From contig JAHHHI010000001.1 in the NCBI GenBank assembly GCA_019359435.1, positions 1 to 50,266 of the forward strand: a stretch of 50,266 nucleotides of DNA. The letters are read 5' to 3'. Under the pieces are notes generated by a model, which saw only the letters and a program-made list of their open reading frames with translations, made no database searches and was not told the DNA's origin. This document shows, one piece after another, positions 18,501 to 27,738 of the stretch. How positions within the stretch are numbered: position 1 is the stretch's first letter; each line of letters opens with the position of its first letter. A program made the translations under genes and the position numbers. Source of the DNA: Kaiparowitsia implicata GSE-PSE-MK54-09C. GTDB lineage: Bacteria > Cyanobacteriota > Cyanobacteriia > Elainellales > Elainellaceae.

Positions 18501-18753
18501 CGGTATATCGCAACGAAATGGGTATAGAGCTATGGGCCAAATCGCTGGAGCCCTAAGTTTCACTGGATAGCGGTTTGACACAAGGAGGATGGGCCGCGAC
18601 AGCACTGCTGCTCGCTATCCTTGTCAGTTCAAAGACCACCTTGAGGAACATGGGCTGTAATAATCGAGTTGGCAAGGCAGATGCAGACGATTTTCGGAGA
18701 ATCTCGTAGGTTATCTTAGCTTAGGTTTCCCACGTCACCTGAGCAGTACACAG

Positions 18754-18906
18754 TTACGATTTTGAAACGTGCCGCAGCGCGTCGAACAACCAAAATAAAG
18801 TGGCCATAACCAGACAATACTCAATCAGAGCGAACGGTCGACCCAAAATAATGGTCTGAAATAGCTGAAGCACAGCGCTTAACGCCGTGATGTATTGGCT
18901 TACCCT
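18754..18906 (-). pseudogene. C-terminal remnant of an unknown membrane protein
   Basis: A minus-strand frame without a start codon reads SQYITALSAVLQLFQTIILG, then LIEYCLVMATLFWLFDALRH, and ends KS before TAA at 18754. Two strongly hydrophobic stretches alternate with charged ends, which is typical of an integral membrane protein and unlikely by chance. The frame opens after a stop at 18907-18909, so only the tail of the gene survives. The family is not recognised. Confidence 0.45.
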
Positions 18907-19112
18907 TTACGATGGCTTCATCACCGAGCGCTTAAAATCGCAGTGACTCACGACTTCGTATCCACTATGCAACCCTGAGACTTCTACTATTACTACTATA
19001 TGAACTAAATGATGATGAACTAAATCATGAGCTAGAGGGACAAGCCGATTGCTCACCAGACCCCAACAGAATTTTATCCCGGCTGCTGCCTGCTATGCCA
19101 ATAGGTTTTCTA

Positions 19113-19168
19113 ACCTAGGTTCAGGATAAGCCAAAAACCCCCGCATCCCAGTTAACCCAAAGTGAGGT
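19113..19168 (+). mobile_element. 56-bp miniature IS982-type element with 7-bp duplication
   Basis: The left end ACCTAGGTTCAGGATAAGCC and the inward-read right end ACCTCACTTTGGGTTAAC are both variants of the MITE ends. The insert is flanked by perfect 7-bp direct repeats TTTTCTA (19106-19112 and 19169-19175). The hairpins are replaced by a short A/C-rich core. The intact duplication suggests it transposed as a 56-bp unit. Confidence 0.65.
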
Positions 19169-19433
19169 TTTTCTAGAGGGTGCGGATCTCAATTCCAGTT
19201 CATTGGGCAAGTCTGGGGCAGGTTGAACGTTGCCCAAGTCTTAACCTAAGTTATTAATCGGCTCGGTGCAGAGAGTAGACACTTCATGCCCATATACGCA
19301 ACCGGCTCTGATTTAATGCACAGTTCAGCTCTGTACCGAACCGAGTACTTCCTGGCAGATCTTTCGCTACCAGGCGGCAACTCAAGCTAGGGAGCTAGAT
19401 CATCAACGTGACGGCAGGATAGAGCGCCCTGCC

Positions 19434-19664
19434 TTAATCATTCCATTCACCGCGAGGGGGTACAGGAGGATTGCGCGGTAAGGTCTGGGTAAGGTCATCA
19501 TCGCGGCGATTGGCACCGCGCAGCCATTGCCGAACCGCAACCTCGATCACTTTGCTGGGGTCACTGGTGAGGTGAGAGATTTGATTCAGCAGTTCTGCAT
19601 CTAGCTGAATAGACACTTCTACTTTATTAGACGGTTGTTCGGGTTGGACAGCAGACTCGGCCAT
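19434..19664 (-). CDS. small ribbon-helix-helix-like protein
   Basis: 76 residues. The core VEVSIQLDAELLNQISHLTS, then SKVIEVAVRQWLRG, fits a ribbon-helix-helix fold (one beta strand and two helices) as in CopG/antitoxin DNA-binding proteins. The tail is Arg/Pro-rich (NPPVPPRGEW). There is no adjacent toxin-like frame, so an antitoxin role is not supported. It could be a stand-alone regulator. The 280-base spacer after it shows nothing else. Confidence 0.7.
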   Translation of the reverse strand: MAESAVQPEQPSNKVEVSIQLDAELLNQISHLTSDPSKVIEVAVRQWLRGANRRDDDLTQTLPRNPPVPPRGEWND

Positions 19665-19948
19665 AGCTTGGGTTCCTTGGGGTCAATATAAATCTAAGCA
19701 AATTTAATAGTTTTGGGTAGTAGTCTTCGGATCGCAAGCTATGGATGGAATCAATGGGCTTGAGAGAGTTGACAGAGCACAACCGGCCTAGAATCTGGGT
19801 TCTACTCTACCATTTTGGCTTTACGGTGGTGGCGATCGCCTTAAATTAATCCTGGGCGTTGCTGAATCCGGGATAGATCTACCCGATCCGCAGAACTGGC
19901 AGCAGGGACGTAGGAACTATGGCTTTAGGTTTGAAGTAGCGCAACACT

Positions 19949-20629
19949 CTATCCCCGCAATACATAGCCAACGCTGCGCACCGTATGCACTAGGCGCTTT
20001 TCGTCCTGAGCTTCGAGCTTGAGTCGCAGATAGCGAACATAGACTTCAATAATGTTTGAGTCACCCATAAAGTCGTATCCCCAGACCTTTTCTAAGATTT
20101 GGTCGCGGGTGATGACCTGACGAGGATGGCTGATTAAATACTCCAGCAGATCGAATTCTTTGGCCGTAAGCTCAATCGCGCGACTGCCCCGAAGCACCTC
20201 GCGAGTTTGCCGATTGAGGCTGAGGTCTTCGTATTCCAGCAAATCTGGATTTTCTTCTTGATTGCGGCGCAGGTTTGCCCGAATGCGCGCCATTAGCTCG
20301 TCAATGCTGAAAGGTTTGACCAGGTAATCGTCAGCACCCGCATCTAGCCCATCGACGCGATCGCGCACCTCATCTCGAGCCGTCAACATAATGACCGGTA
20401 CCTTGTTCCCTGTAGAGCGCAGCCTGCGGCACACGTCGAGGCCCGTCATGCCGGGGAGCATCCAGTCCAGCACGAGAAGATCGGGTGTGGCCTCACGGAT
20501 CATCGACAGCCCAGTAAGGCCATCGTGCGCCACACTGGTTTGGTAGCCTTCGGCGGTGAGCTCTAGCTCAATAAACCGAGCCAGCTTAATCTCGTCTTCA
20601 ACCAGCAGAATGTGGGGGTTCGGAGTCAT
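19949..20629 (-). CDS. OmpR/PhoB-family response regulator
   Basis: 226 residues from ATG 20629, chosen because GAGGT lies 6 bases upstream. The receiver domain (about 5-120) has the acidic pair ED at 11-12, phospho-acceptor Asp55 in [20 protein letters not shown], and the conserved Lys in [19 protein letters not shown]. The OmpR-type winged helix follows (IELTAEKFDLL-like region, then [20 protein letters not shown]). It is a DNA-binding transcription factor. The kinase gene directly upstream overlaps it by 32 bases but lacks its ATPase domain, so phosphorylation would have to come from another kinase. It resembles cyanobacterial ManR-like regulators, but I do not assign that name. Confidence 0.93.
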   Translation of the reverse strand: MTPNPHILLVEDEIKLARFIELELTAEGYQTSVAHDGLTGLSMIREATPDLLVLDWMLPGMTGLDVCRRLRSTGNKVPVIMLTARDEVRDRVDGLDAGADDYLVKPFSIDELMARIRANLRRNQEENPDLLEYEDLSLNRQTREVLRGSRAIELTAKEFDLLEYLISHPRQVITRDQILEKVWGYDFMGDSNIIEVYVRYLRLKLEAQDEKRLVHTVRSVGYVLRG

Positions 20630-21653
20630 AAGCACCTCGAGAGGGATAGGAAGAGGAGGGTGAAGAGGCTCGGGGGTCAGTGGAGATGGCGTCTGACCGC
20701 GCATCGTTGAGCATGGTTTGCAGCAGATTGATAATGTGTTCGGCTTCGTCTTGGGCGATCGTCAGCGCCTCTTGCTGGGCCTCGGTGAGGTTGTCGCCGC
20801 GCCGCGCCACGCTCTGCAAGTAGCCGTAGACTAGTGTGAGGGGTGTGCGCAGGTTGTGCGAAAGCTGAATGGTGAGGTCGCGCTGCCACTCGCCCGTTTT
20901 GAGCAGTTGAGTTGAGAGGCGATCGCACAGGTTCACAAGCTCTCGCAGCTCTTCAGGTAAATCTTCAGGCCGAATTGGCATTTCTTCTGTTGCGGCCGAG
21001 GCTACATCCCATTGCTTGAGGTTGTGTAAGGGCTGGAGCGATCGCCCCACAATCACCACCGCTGCCCCCATCAGCCCGGGCAACACCAGCACCGCTGTCA
21101 GACCCAACAACAGGCTGGTATCTTGCCATAGTTGCTTGATTTCTGTCATATCTTGTACAAGAAATAGCTCTAGCGGCGTGCCATCGGCCAGCATCACAAC
21201 CTGCGCCAGCACGACCACGCGCTGGTCATTAAGGCGATACTCTTCTGGCGTGGGCATTGTGGACGGTAAATCGACCCATTCCACCATCACCGCTTCGGGC
21301 AACTGGGCGAGCTGAGGTGAGGTTGCCAGCACAGCTCCATCCATCGACTTGACCCATAGCCATAGAGACGGCGACGACCACTTATCCACAATGTATTGAA
21401 TGGGATTGGTCGAGGCGGAGCTGGTGTCGATCATCTGCAAATCTTTAATGAACTGATTAGAGACCAGATCCAGATTTTGCTCGCAGCTTTTCACCATCAT
21501 TCGATCCATCGTCCACCGCACTAACGCCCCAACGCCCAGCGCCGTTGGTGCCAAAATTGAAAGGATGCCTGCCAACAACTTTAGCCGCAGCGATGATCGA
21601 TCCATTCCCAACAGTCGGGGGCGAACATGCGATGTAGACGGTGGCAAAATCAT
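20598..21653 (-). pseudogene. sensor histidine kinase lacking its HATPase domain
   Basis: 351 residues: a membrane helix at about 24-46, a periplasmic sensor region of about 130 residues, a second helix at about 180-204, a HAMP-like linker, and HisKA with His266 in LTIQLSHNLRTPLTLVYGYL. After the second dimerisation helix ([16 protein letters not shown]) the frame enters Ser/Pro-rich sequence ([14 protein letters not shown]) that is really the leader of the response-regulator gene. It stops at 20598, inside that gene. The N, G1, F and G2 boxes of the ATPase domain are absent. An internal deletion of about 350-450 bases around 20695 best explains this. The product could be phosphorylated in trans at most. 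ATG 21605 is an alternative start. Confidence 0.8.
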
Positions 21654-22171
21654 TCAGACAAATGCACTCAGCAGTAAACTCCACAACCCATACGCTAACA
21701 AGGGATGCTGAGAAACGGCTGAGTTTTGGGGATAAGTATCGAACAAGGTTTGAAGTGAGGAGGGCGATCGCCCGAGCGATACAGCCCCCGTCTGGGATAA
21801 AATTCGTGCGTATTGCCTGCACGTCACAAATTCGTTAGGGTGATGCCTCCAAAATACTCCGACACCAGTGACCGCAAACATGTTGCTTGTGATGAGAGAA
21901 TTACAAACCTTTCGCTCATCTAGTAACGCTTTGCAAGAGACAGACTGCGGTAGAGTAGCGGGTGGTCAAGGAGCAAGGCATTGTTTAGCGAAGCATCATT
22001 TAACAATGCCACTTGAATGCCCCTTGACTGAGGGGCCTGTAGCTCAAGACAGATCAAGACAAAAACAGAGGTTGGGCGTTAGGCCTTGTGCCCCGCCTGT
22101 GCCGACTTGGTTTGTTCCGTGACTTGCCCCTGGCATGATTGTTGATCTCGATTTTGGAGTGAGGAGTTGCA
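21654..22171. other. spacer upstream of ureC, nothing recognised
   Basis: 518 bases with only short overlapping frames. I looked for ureA/ureB remnants, an NtcA-type GTA-N8-TAC site and terminator hairpins and found none that are convincing. A HIP1 site is at about 21763. Confidence 0.5.
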
Positions 22172-23881
22172 ATGAGCTATCGCATGGATCGCCGCGCCTA
22201 TGCCGAAACCTTTGGCCCCACTGTGGGCGATCGCTGGCGGCTGGCGGATACTGAACTGATCATCGAAGTCGAACGGGACTATACCACCTATGGCGATGAA
22301 GTGAAGTTTGGCGGCGGTAAGGTGATTCGTGACGGCATGGGGCAGTCACCCATTTCTCGCGAGGGCGGTGCGGTGGATCTGGTGATTACCAATGCGCTGA
22401 TTTTGGACTGGTGGGGCATTGTCAAAGCCGATATTGGCATTAAGGATGGACACATTGTTGGCATTGGCAAGGCGGGCAACCCCTACATTCAAGACAATGT
22501 GACGATTATCATTGGCCCATCGACGGAGGCGATCGCCGGAGAGGGCATGATTCTCACCGCAGGCGGCATTGACTCCCACATCCACGCGATTTGCCCTCAG
22601 CAAATGGAAACGGCGATCGCCTCGGGACTTACCACCATGATTTGCGGCGGCACTGGCCCCGCCACCGGCACCAACGCCACCACCTGCACCCCCGGCGCGT
22701 GGAATATTCACCGCATGCTGCAAGCGGCAGATGCCTTCCCCATCAACATTGGCATGATGGGCAAAGGCAACAGCGCCAAACCCGAGGGCCTGGTAGAGCA
22801 GGTGGCTGCTGGAGCCATGACCCTAAAACTACATGAAGACTGGGGAACGACCCCTGCCGCTATCGACACCTGCCTCGACGTGGCCGATGAACATGATGTG
22901 CAAGTGTGCATTCACACCGACACGCTCAACGAGTCTGGCTTTGTGGAAGACACCATCGCCGCGTTCAAAGGGCGAACCATCCACACCTTCCACACCGAGG
23001 GGGCAGGCGGCGGCCACGCGCCCGACATTATCAAGGTGTGTGGCGAGCTGAATGTGCTGCCCTCGTCTACCAATCCCACCCGCCCTTACACCGTCAACAC
23101 TTTAGAAGAACACCTCGACATGCTGATGGTGTGCCACCATCTAGACAAGAACATTCCCGAAGATGTGGCTTTTGCCGAGTCGCGCATTCGCCGCGAAACC
23201 ATTGCTGCCGAAGATATTCTGCATGACTTAGGCGCATTCAGCATCATTGCGTCAGATTCGCAGGCGATGGGGCGCGTCGGTGAGGTGATTTGCCGCACCT
23301 GGCAAACCGGACACAAGATGAAGGTGCAGCGTGGGGCGCTGCCGCAGGACTCATCTCGCAATGACAACACCCGCGCTAAGCGCTACGTCGCAAAATATAC
23401 GATCAATCCGGCGATCGCCCATGGCATTTCCAATTACGTCGGCTCTGTAGAAGTCGGCAAGCTGGCGGATCTCTGCCTCTGGAAGCCTGCCTTTTTTGGC
23501 GTTAAGCCAGAGCTGGTGATTAAAGGTGGTCTAATTGCTTGGGCGCAAATGGGCGACCCCAACGCCAGCATTCCCACACCGCAGCCCGTCCACATGCGCC
23601 CAATGTTTGGCAGCTTTGCCGGAGCCATGGCCGCCACCTCCTTCACCTTTGTTTCTCAGGCAGCGGTGGATGCCGATATTGCAGCGCAGCTCAAGCTGCA
23701 AAAGCAAGCGGTAGCTGTTTCTAACACGCGCAACATCGGTAAAAAAGACTTGAAGCTGAATGACTATACCCCACAGATTGAGGTCGATCCCGAAACCTAT
23801 GAAGTCCACGCCGATGGGGAACTGCTCACCTGTGAACCGGCTGAAGTGCTGCCCATGGCTCAACGCTACTTTCTGTTTTAA
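22172..23881 (+). CDS. ureC: urease subunit alpha
   Basis: 569 residues, full family length. It hydrolyses urea to ammonia and carbamate at a dinuclear nickel centre in the cytosol, in complex with UreA and UreB. All key residues are visible: H136/H138 in [14 protein letters not shown], the carbamylated Lys219 in [11 protein letters not shown]248 in [13 protein letters not shown]274 in [13 protein letters not shown], the flap His in [20 protein letters not shown], and D362 in [25 protein letters not shown] before the ATG is a good ribosome site. Unusually, ureA, ureB and the accessory ureDEFG genes are not next to it within this window. Confidence 0.97.
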   Translation: MSYRMDRRAYAETFGPTVGDRWRLADTELIIEVERDYTTYGDEVKFGGGKVIRDGMGQSPISREGGAVDLVITNALILDWWGIVKADIGIKDGHIVGIGKAGNPYIQDNVTIIIGPSTEAIAGEGMILTAGGIDSHIHAICPQQMETAIASGLTTMICGGTGPATGTNATTCTPGAWNIHRMLQAADAFPINIGMMGKGNSAKPEGLVEQVAAGAMTLKLHEDWGTTPAAIDTCLDVADEHDVQVCIHTDTLNESGFVEDTIAAFKGRTIHTFHTEGAGGGHAPDIIKVCGELNVLPSSTNPTRPYTVNTLEEHLDMLMVCHHLDKNIPEDVAFAESRIRRETIAAEDILHDLGAFSIIASDSQAMGRVGEVICRTWQTGHKMKVQRGALPQDSSRNDNTRAKRYVAKYTINPAIAHGISNYVGSVEVGKLADLCLWKPAFFGVKPELVIKGGLIAWAQMGDPNASIPTPQPVHMRPMFGSFAGAMAATSFTFVSQAAVDADIAAQLKLQKQAVAVSNTRNIGKKDLKLNDYTPQIEVDPETYEVHADGELLTCEPAEVLPMAQRYFLF

Positions 23882-23891
23882 CGCCCTGTTT

Positions 23892-23975
23892 TGACGCTGG
23901 TTCGGCAAATGCCTAAAACCGTGCGGTTCGCGGCATGGGCAGCACGGTTTTGCATTATTGAGTCCAACTGCGTCA
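23892..23975. repeat. 84-bp palindromic repeat after ureC (copy 1)
   Basis: Bounded by TGACGC and GCGTCA, it contains TTCGGCAAATGCCTA followed by a 10-bp stem AAAACCGTGC / GCACGGTTTT with a 17-base loop. The stem begins about 35 bases after the ureC stop, so it could act as a terminator or mRNA end. The same core recurs at 28781 after an unrelated gene. Confidence 0.6.
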
Positions 23976-24140
23976 GGGTGCCGGACGGAGTACGTCAGCC
24001 AACGTCAGTCAAACGAAGCGTTTGAAGCACTGCACGATAGTTAGCGCCTTAAACGCTTGCTGACTCAGCGCAACGCGCATAGCAAAGCTAGGGCTTATGA
24101 ATCCCCCAAGTCATCTTTTCTCACAGGCTGGTCTAGTCAA

Positions 24141-24213
24141 TGGAGATAAGCGGATTCGAACCGCTGACCCCTTCAATGCCATTGAAGTGCTCTACCAACT
24201 GAGCTATATCCCC
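24141..24213 (-). tRNA. tRNA-Ala (anticodon GGC)
   Basis: The minus strand folds as a full cloverleaf: acceptor stem GGGGATA / TATCTCC with one G-U pair, D arm TAGCTCAGTTGGTAGAGCA, anticodon arm CTTCA-ATGGCAT-TGAAG, and T arm with GGTTCGAATCC. The discriminator is A at 24141; CCA is not encoded. The loop places anticodon GGC, decoding GCC/GCU alanine codons. Confidence 0.95.
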
Positions 24214-24345
24214 AAGATCGCGCATTTCCCATAATGCCTGAAGAAGGCGAACCTCGTCAAGCGAAAATTTGTAGCGCCAAAACGCCCGCATCCTACTCAC
24301 CCTCACTCTACCCTAGTGTAATCTCAGCTCAGAAAATTTATAAAA

Positions 24346-24404
24346 GTGTGCTGCACGCGCCGCACACGGCCCATTAAGGGTTTGGGCTTATCTCAAGCTC
24401 AGGT
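24346..24404 (-). mobile_element. half copy of the IS982-type MITE
   Basis: On the minus strand it begins ACCTGAGCTTGAGATAAGCC, then AAACCCTTAATG and a partly decayed first hairpin, and is cut off near 24346. The right half is missing. It ends 12 bases beyond the stop of the SAM hydrolase gene, in sense orientation to that gene, much as the copy at 14661 sits after hrcA. Confidence 0.6.
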
Positions 24405-24416
24405 TGGTTTGGGAGT

Positions 24417-25220
24417 TTATGAGGCGCACCATACCGCCACGCGATCGCCCACGTGCAATTGCAGGTTCTCCCTGGCGCTGCCGCTATTCACAGCCAGCTC
24501 GATCAAGCCGTGGCTGCCCACTAGCGCCAACGGTTCGCCTACAGCTACGGCTGAATAGGTTGTATGACCCGGCAACGAGTGCTCGGCAACCTCTACTCGC
24601 CACGCTTGTCCGGCGATCGCCCCTTGAGGAATCGTTGTCACCGCATTACCAAAGTGATCCAAATATTGAATGCAGCCTGTGATGCAGCAGCCTTGCCGCT
24701 GCCAACTCGGTAGCGCTAGCGTCACCAGTGATGCCAGATCAACGGCTCGTCCTAGCTTTGCCAGCGGCACCCCACTCGCCAGATGCGCCGCCGCCGGAGC
24801 AAACAGATCTCGCCCATGAAACGTGTCGCTGGGATTAGGGTCTCGCCAGTAGATGGGATTGGTGAGTTCCACCCCGGCGATCGCACCCCCCATCTGCAAC
24901 ACGCCATCAAAGATGCCGTTGTCTGGCCCCACCAGATAGCCCTGAGCGGTTTGCAGGGCGATCGCCCGTCGCTCACTGCCCACCCCTGGATCTACCACAG
25001 CCACATGAACCGTGCCTGCGGGGAAATAGGGCACCGCATTCATCAGATTGAATCGAGCCGCTGCCACATCCTGCGGGGGAATGTGGTGGGTGAGATCGAT
25101 AACGCGCAGTGCTGGGTTAATGCGGGCGATCGCCCCCTTCATCACGCCCACGTATACGTCGCGCGTGCCAAAATCCGTCAGCAGCGTCACCAACGGCAGC
25201 GTCTCTCTAGGGCCAGCCAC
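24417..25220 (-). CDS. S-adenosyl-L-methionine hydrolase (adenosine-forming), DUF62
   Basis: 267 residues of the SAM hydroxide adenosyltransferase (chlorinase/fluorinase-like) family. It splits SAM with water to adenosine and methionine. Family motifs: VTLLTDFGTRDVYVGVMKGA at the N-terminus (substrate-binding Asp), HVAVVDPGVGSERRAIAL, and YLVGPDNGIFDGVL with the conserved GPDNG. It lacks the 23-residue fluorinase insertion, so a halogenase role is not suggested. It lies 5 bases after the stop of the HxlR regulator gene and is probably in one operon with it. Confidence 0.92.
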   Translation of the reverse strand: MAGPRETLPLVTLLTDFGTRDVYVGVMKGAIARINPALRVIDLTHHIPPQDVAAARFNLMNAVPYFPAGTVHVAVVDPGVGSERRAIALQTAQGYLVGPDNGIFDGVLQMGGAIAGVELTNPIYWRDPNPSDTFHGRDLFAPAAAHLASGVPLAKLGRAVDLASLVTLALPSWQRQGCCITGCIQYLDHFGNAVTTIPQGAIAGQAWRVEVAEHSLPGHTTYSAVAVGEPLALVGSHGLIELAVNSGSARENLQLHVGDRVAVWCAS

Positions 25221-25225
25221 CGTGA

Positions 25226-25678
25226 TTATCCCTGCTGCTGCTGCTGTTGCTCTTGCCGCTGCTGCAATTGCTTAACGCGCTCAGCTTGATAGGTGACGCC
25301 CCAATGGTGCATCGCATCTAAAATCGGTTCCAGCGTGCATCCCAACTCTGTCAGAGAGTATTCCACCTTGGGCGGCACCTGTTGATATACCTCACGATGC
25401 ACGATGCCATCTTGCTCCAGTTCACGCAGTTGCTGTGTCAGCATCTTTTGGGTAATGCCAATTAGTGCGCGATGCAGTTCGTTAAAGCGGCGCACGCCCT
25501 GTAATAGCTCATGTAAAATCAATACCTTCCAGCGAGCACCGATGATGTCTAGCGTCGTTTCAACCGAGCAGGTCAGGCGATCGCCCTTTGTTTCTAAACG
25601 CGTATCGACCAGGGAGAGATGGGCGGCGTCTGCCCCACCGGAATCGCCACAAGCCTGATTTCCTCTAATAGTTTCCAT
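25226..25678 (-). CDS. HxlR-family transcriptional regulator
   Basis: 150 residues. The winged-helix HxlR domain is at about residues 35-130: [20 protein letters not shown], then [20 protein letters not shown] and [20 protein letters not shown]. The Cys in LTCSVETTL is the usual conserved position. The C-terminus is a Gln-rich tail ([11 protein letters not shown]) encoded by a CTG-rich run at 25228-25265, prone to slippage. It precedes the SAM hydrolase by 5 bases. The inducer is unknown; redox or aldehyde sensing is common in the family. Confidence 0.92.
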   Translation of the reverse strand: METIRGNQACGDSGGADAAHLSLVDTRLETKGDRLTCSVETTLDIIGARWKVLILHELLQGVRRFNELHRALIGITQKMLTQQLRELEQDGIVHREVYQQVPPKVEYSLTELGCTLEPILDAMHHWGVTYQAERVKQLQQRQEQQQQQQG

Positions 25679-25926
25679 TTAGATAGTACCTTACCAAAAA
25701 GTGCATACTTCCCTCAAGCCCTATACCTACTATAAACTGAATTCATTGGGAATTCTTAATACTTAATGGTTTTGAGCAGGGATGCTCCTGCCATCCAGAA
25801 CCATTTCCTTAAGATCACCAACGTCTTGAGTCACGGGCGAATTGTTGCGAATTATAAGTCGCCGTTACTCAATATCCCCTGTCCGATCCTTTGAGACCAG
25901 TCCTTTGAGAACAGAGAGAAGAACCT

Positions 25927-26163
25927 ATGTCTGAACCAGTGATTGCTGATAAAAAGCCAGTGGTGATGGAGCTAGAAGCCGGCACTTATTATTGGTGCTC
26001 GTGCGGTCAATCTAGCAACCAACCCTTCTGCAACGGTGCCCATCAAGGTACAGAATTTGTCCCCCTCAAGTTTGACGTTGAAGAGGCGAAGCAGGTAGCC
26101 CTGTGCAACTGCAAGTACACAGAAAACAAGCCCTTCTGCGACGGCTCTCACGCCAAACTTTAG
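25927..26163 (+). CDS. CDGSH-type [2Fe-2S] protein, two domains
   Basis: 78 residues carrying two iron-sulfur motifs: WCSCGQSSNQPFCNGAH at about 23-39 and CNCKYTENKPFCDGSH at the end. Each has the 3-Cys/1-His ligand set of mitoNEET-like clusters. The paired arrangement is the bacterial small-protein form. The first motif has Asn in place of the Asp of CDGSH. Probably a redox or cluster-transfer protein in the cytosol. It is monocistronic with its own spacer. Confidence 0.92.
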   Translation: MSEPVIADKKPVVMELEAGTYYWCSCGQSSNQPFCNGAHQGTEFVPLKFDVEEAKQVALCNCKYTENKPFCDGSHAKL

Positions 26164-26182
26164 AGACGCGAGGTTAACGAAT

Positions 26183-26455
26183 TCATTCACGAGAAGCAGT
26201 CTTTGACTGCAAGGCTTGGCGGACGGCAGCGACGAAGGTAGAGCGCTCATCCTGAGTATTCACTATAAATCGCTGCCACTCGCCCTTTACCTTTAGGTCA
26301 GCATAGAGGTCGTTCTCATCTTCGTGAAAATGCAAAAATGCGCTTGATTTTCGATAGAATGTGCCGCGTTTTTTTTCGGTAAGCCCGATACATTGCCGCA
26401 GAACTATCAGCACATCCTCTAGCTGATTAAGAGCAACTTCTCCAGCGTGTTTCAT
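26183..26455 (-). CDS. conserved hypothetical protein
   Basis: 90 residues: GEVALNQLEDVLIVLRQCIG, then KKRGTFYRKSSAFLHFHEDE and DLYADLKVKGEWQRFIVNTQ. The alternating charged/aromatic strand pattern and the KxRGxFYRKSxAFLHFHED core look like a widespread small bacterial family whose function I cannot name. It is convergent with the CDGSH gene (20-base gap) and stands alone. Confidence 0.7.
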   Translation of the reverse strand: MKHAGEVALNQLEDVLIVLRQCIGLTEKKRGTFYRKSSAFLHFHEDENDLYADLKVKGEWQRFIVNTQDERSTFVAAVRQALQSKTASRE

Positions 26456-26589
26456 GATGATGATTGGTTTAGAACATCCTGTAGTTTCTAACCGATTCTC
26501 GATCTGGTTTAACCCAATTTTCAGCGTTCATTCTACCGATCTGTCTGTAACGATACAACACTATCCAACGCTCAGTAGGAGGTGCGTTC

Positions 26590-27288
26590 ATGATTACCCT
26601 TCGTCCTGCTAACGACAGAGGCCATGCCTATCATGGCTGGCTTAATAGCTACCACACCTTTTCCTTTGCCAACTACTATGATCCTGACCACATGGGCTTT
26701 CGCGCCTTGCGGGTGATCAATGAAGACTGGGTCAAGCCAGGGCGTGGCTTTGGCACCCATCCGCACCGCGATATGGAAATTATCACCTATATGCTGGAAG
26801 GGGCGATCGCCCACAAAGATACGATGGGCAACGAAGCCACCGTGCGCGCTGGCGAAGTGCAAGCGATGACAGCCGGAACCGGTGTGGCCCACAGCGAGAT
26901 GAATCCCTCTCGGGTGGATGAACTGCACCTGCTGCAAATCTGGCTGTTGCCAGAAGCCCCAGGACTACCCCCCAGCTATGGGCAAATCGCTGTGCCCACT
27001 GAAGAGAAGCGCGGCAACTGGCGCAAGGTGGCAGGCCGCAATCCCGGCAAGCGTGCAGTTCACATCAACCAGGATGTGGATCTATATGCGACGGTGCTAA
27101 GCGAGGGCGATCGCCTCACCTTTGATCTGCGTCTCCAACGCCACGCTTGGGTGCAAGTAAGCAGCGGCAAACTCAGCCTCAATGGCGTCTCTATGGAAGC
27201 GGGAGACGGTGCCGCAATTTCTGAAGAAACCTTGCTCGAGGTGCAGGCCCATAGCGACACGGAAGTGCTGCTGTTTGACCTAGCGTAA
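26590..27288 (+). CDS. pirin-family protein (bicupin)
   Basis: 232 residues with two cupin domains. The N-terminal domain has the metal ligands H57, H59, H101 and E103 in GFGTHPHRDMEIITYMLEG and TGVAHSEMNPS. The start MITLRPANDRGHAYHGWLNS is the YhaK/YhhW-like signature. Some members are quercetin 2,3-dioxygenases and others are redox-related, so the reaction here is open. AGGAGGTGCGTTC gives a strong ribosome site. No operon partner. Confidence 0.92.
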   Translation: MITLRPANDRGHAYHGWLNSYHTFSFANYYDPDHMGFRALRVINEDWVKPGRGFGTHPHRDMEIITYMLEGAIAHKDTMGNEATVRAGEVQAMTAGTGVAHSEMNPSRVDELHLLQIWLLPEAPGLPPSYGQIAVPTEEKRGNWRKVAGRNPGKRAVHINQDVDLYATVLSEGDRLTFDLRLQRHAWVQVSSGKLSLNGVSMEAGDGAAISEETLLEVQAHSDTEVLLFDLA

Positions 27289-27400
27289 CCCTTGCATTGC
27301 TATCATCCCTGGGGCAAACCTATGCCCTGGGGTTCTTTCTACAGGGGGAAGAGAATCCGTGGGCGATCGCCCTATGCTGTCTTATGGGGTCTAACCCCAA

Positions 27401-27469
27401 GGGGCGATGCATTCGGTTCAGAAACCTCTGTCTCCAACACGCCGATACGTTACTCGGCTGCATCGCCCC
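27401..27469. repeat. inverted repeat flanking a 37-base core
   Basis: GGGGCGATGCATTCGG at 27401-27416 is mirrored by TCGGCTGCATCGCCCC at 27454-27469. This type of GGGGCGATGCATTCGG box is, to my recollection, a common interspersed motif in filamentous cyanobacterial spacers. It lies 110 bases after the pirin gene. No gene is seen from 27289 to 27738. Confidence 0.5.
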
Positions 27470-27738
27470 ACCCATTAACCTTTGCGCATGCTGAGCTGGT
27501 CAGAGCATCCAAGAACTGAATTGCTTTAAACAAGAACTGGATTGCTTTAGATGGGCTACGAGTTTGCAAACCGCTCATTCAGTAGAGACGTTAGTTACCT
27601 AGTTAGATGCGTTAATCAGATGCGTTAGAAACCCGATACATTGTCCCGACACATTATTATGACTACACTTCCCAACCGTTTGCTAGCTAGTTGCTACAGT
27701 TCAATGAATTTAATGATGGATGTACAAAGGAGAACCCC

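Larger units (their letters stand above)
18501..19433. other. 932-base gene-poor spacer with remnants
   Basis: It contains a 50-codon membrane-protein remnant (18754-18906) and a 56-bp miniature element (19113-19168), listed separately. The rest carries short open frames only and no convincing gene, RNA or terminator. Confidence 0.6.

Noticed and set aside
19434-19664. Antitoxin of a toxin-antitoxin pair
   Set aside because: No toxin-sized frame adjoins the RHH gene on either side.
22346-23908. Long antisense frames over ureC
   Set aside because: High-GC shadow frames of a strongly conserved gene, with no protein-like features.
24417-25220. Fluorinase/chlorinase activity for the DUF62 protein
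   Set aside because: Lacks the fluorinase-type insertion and sits in no halogenated-metabolite context; SAM hydrolase is the simpler reading.
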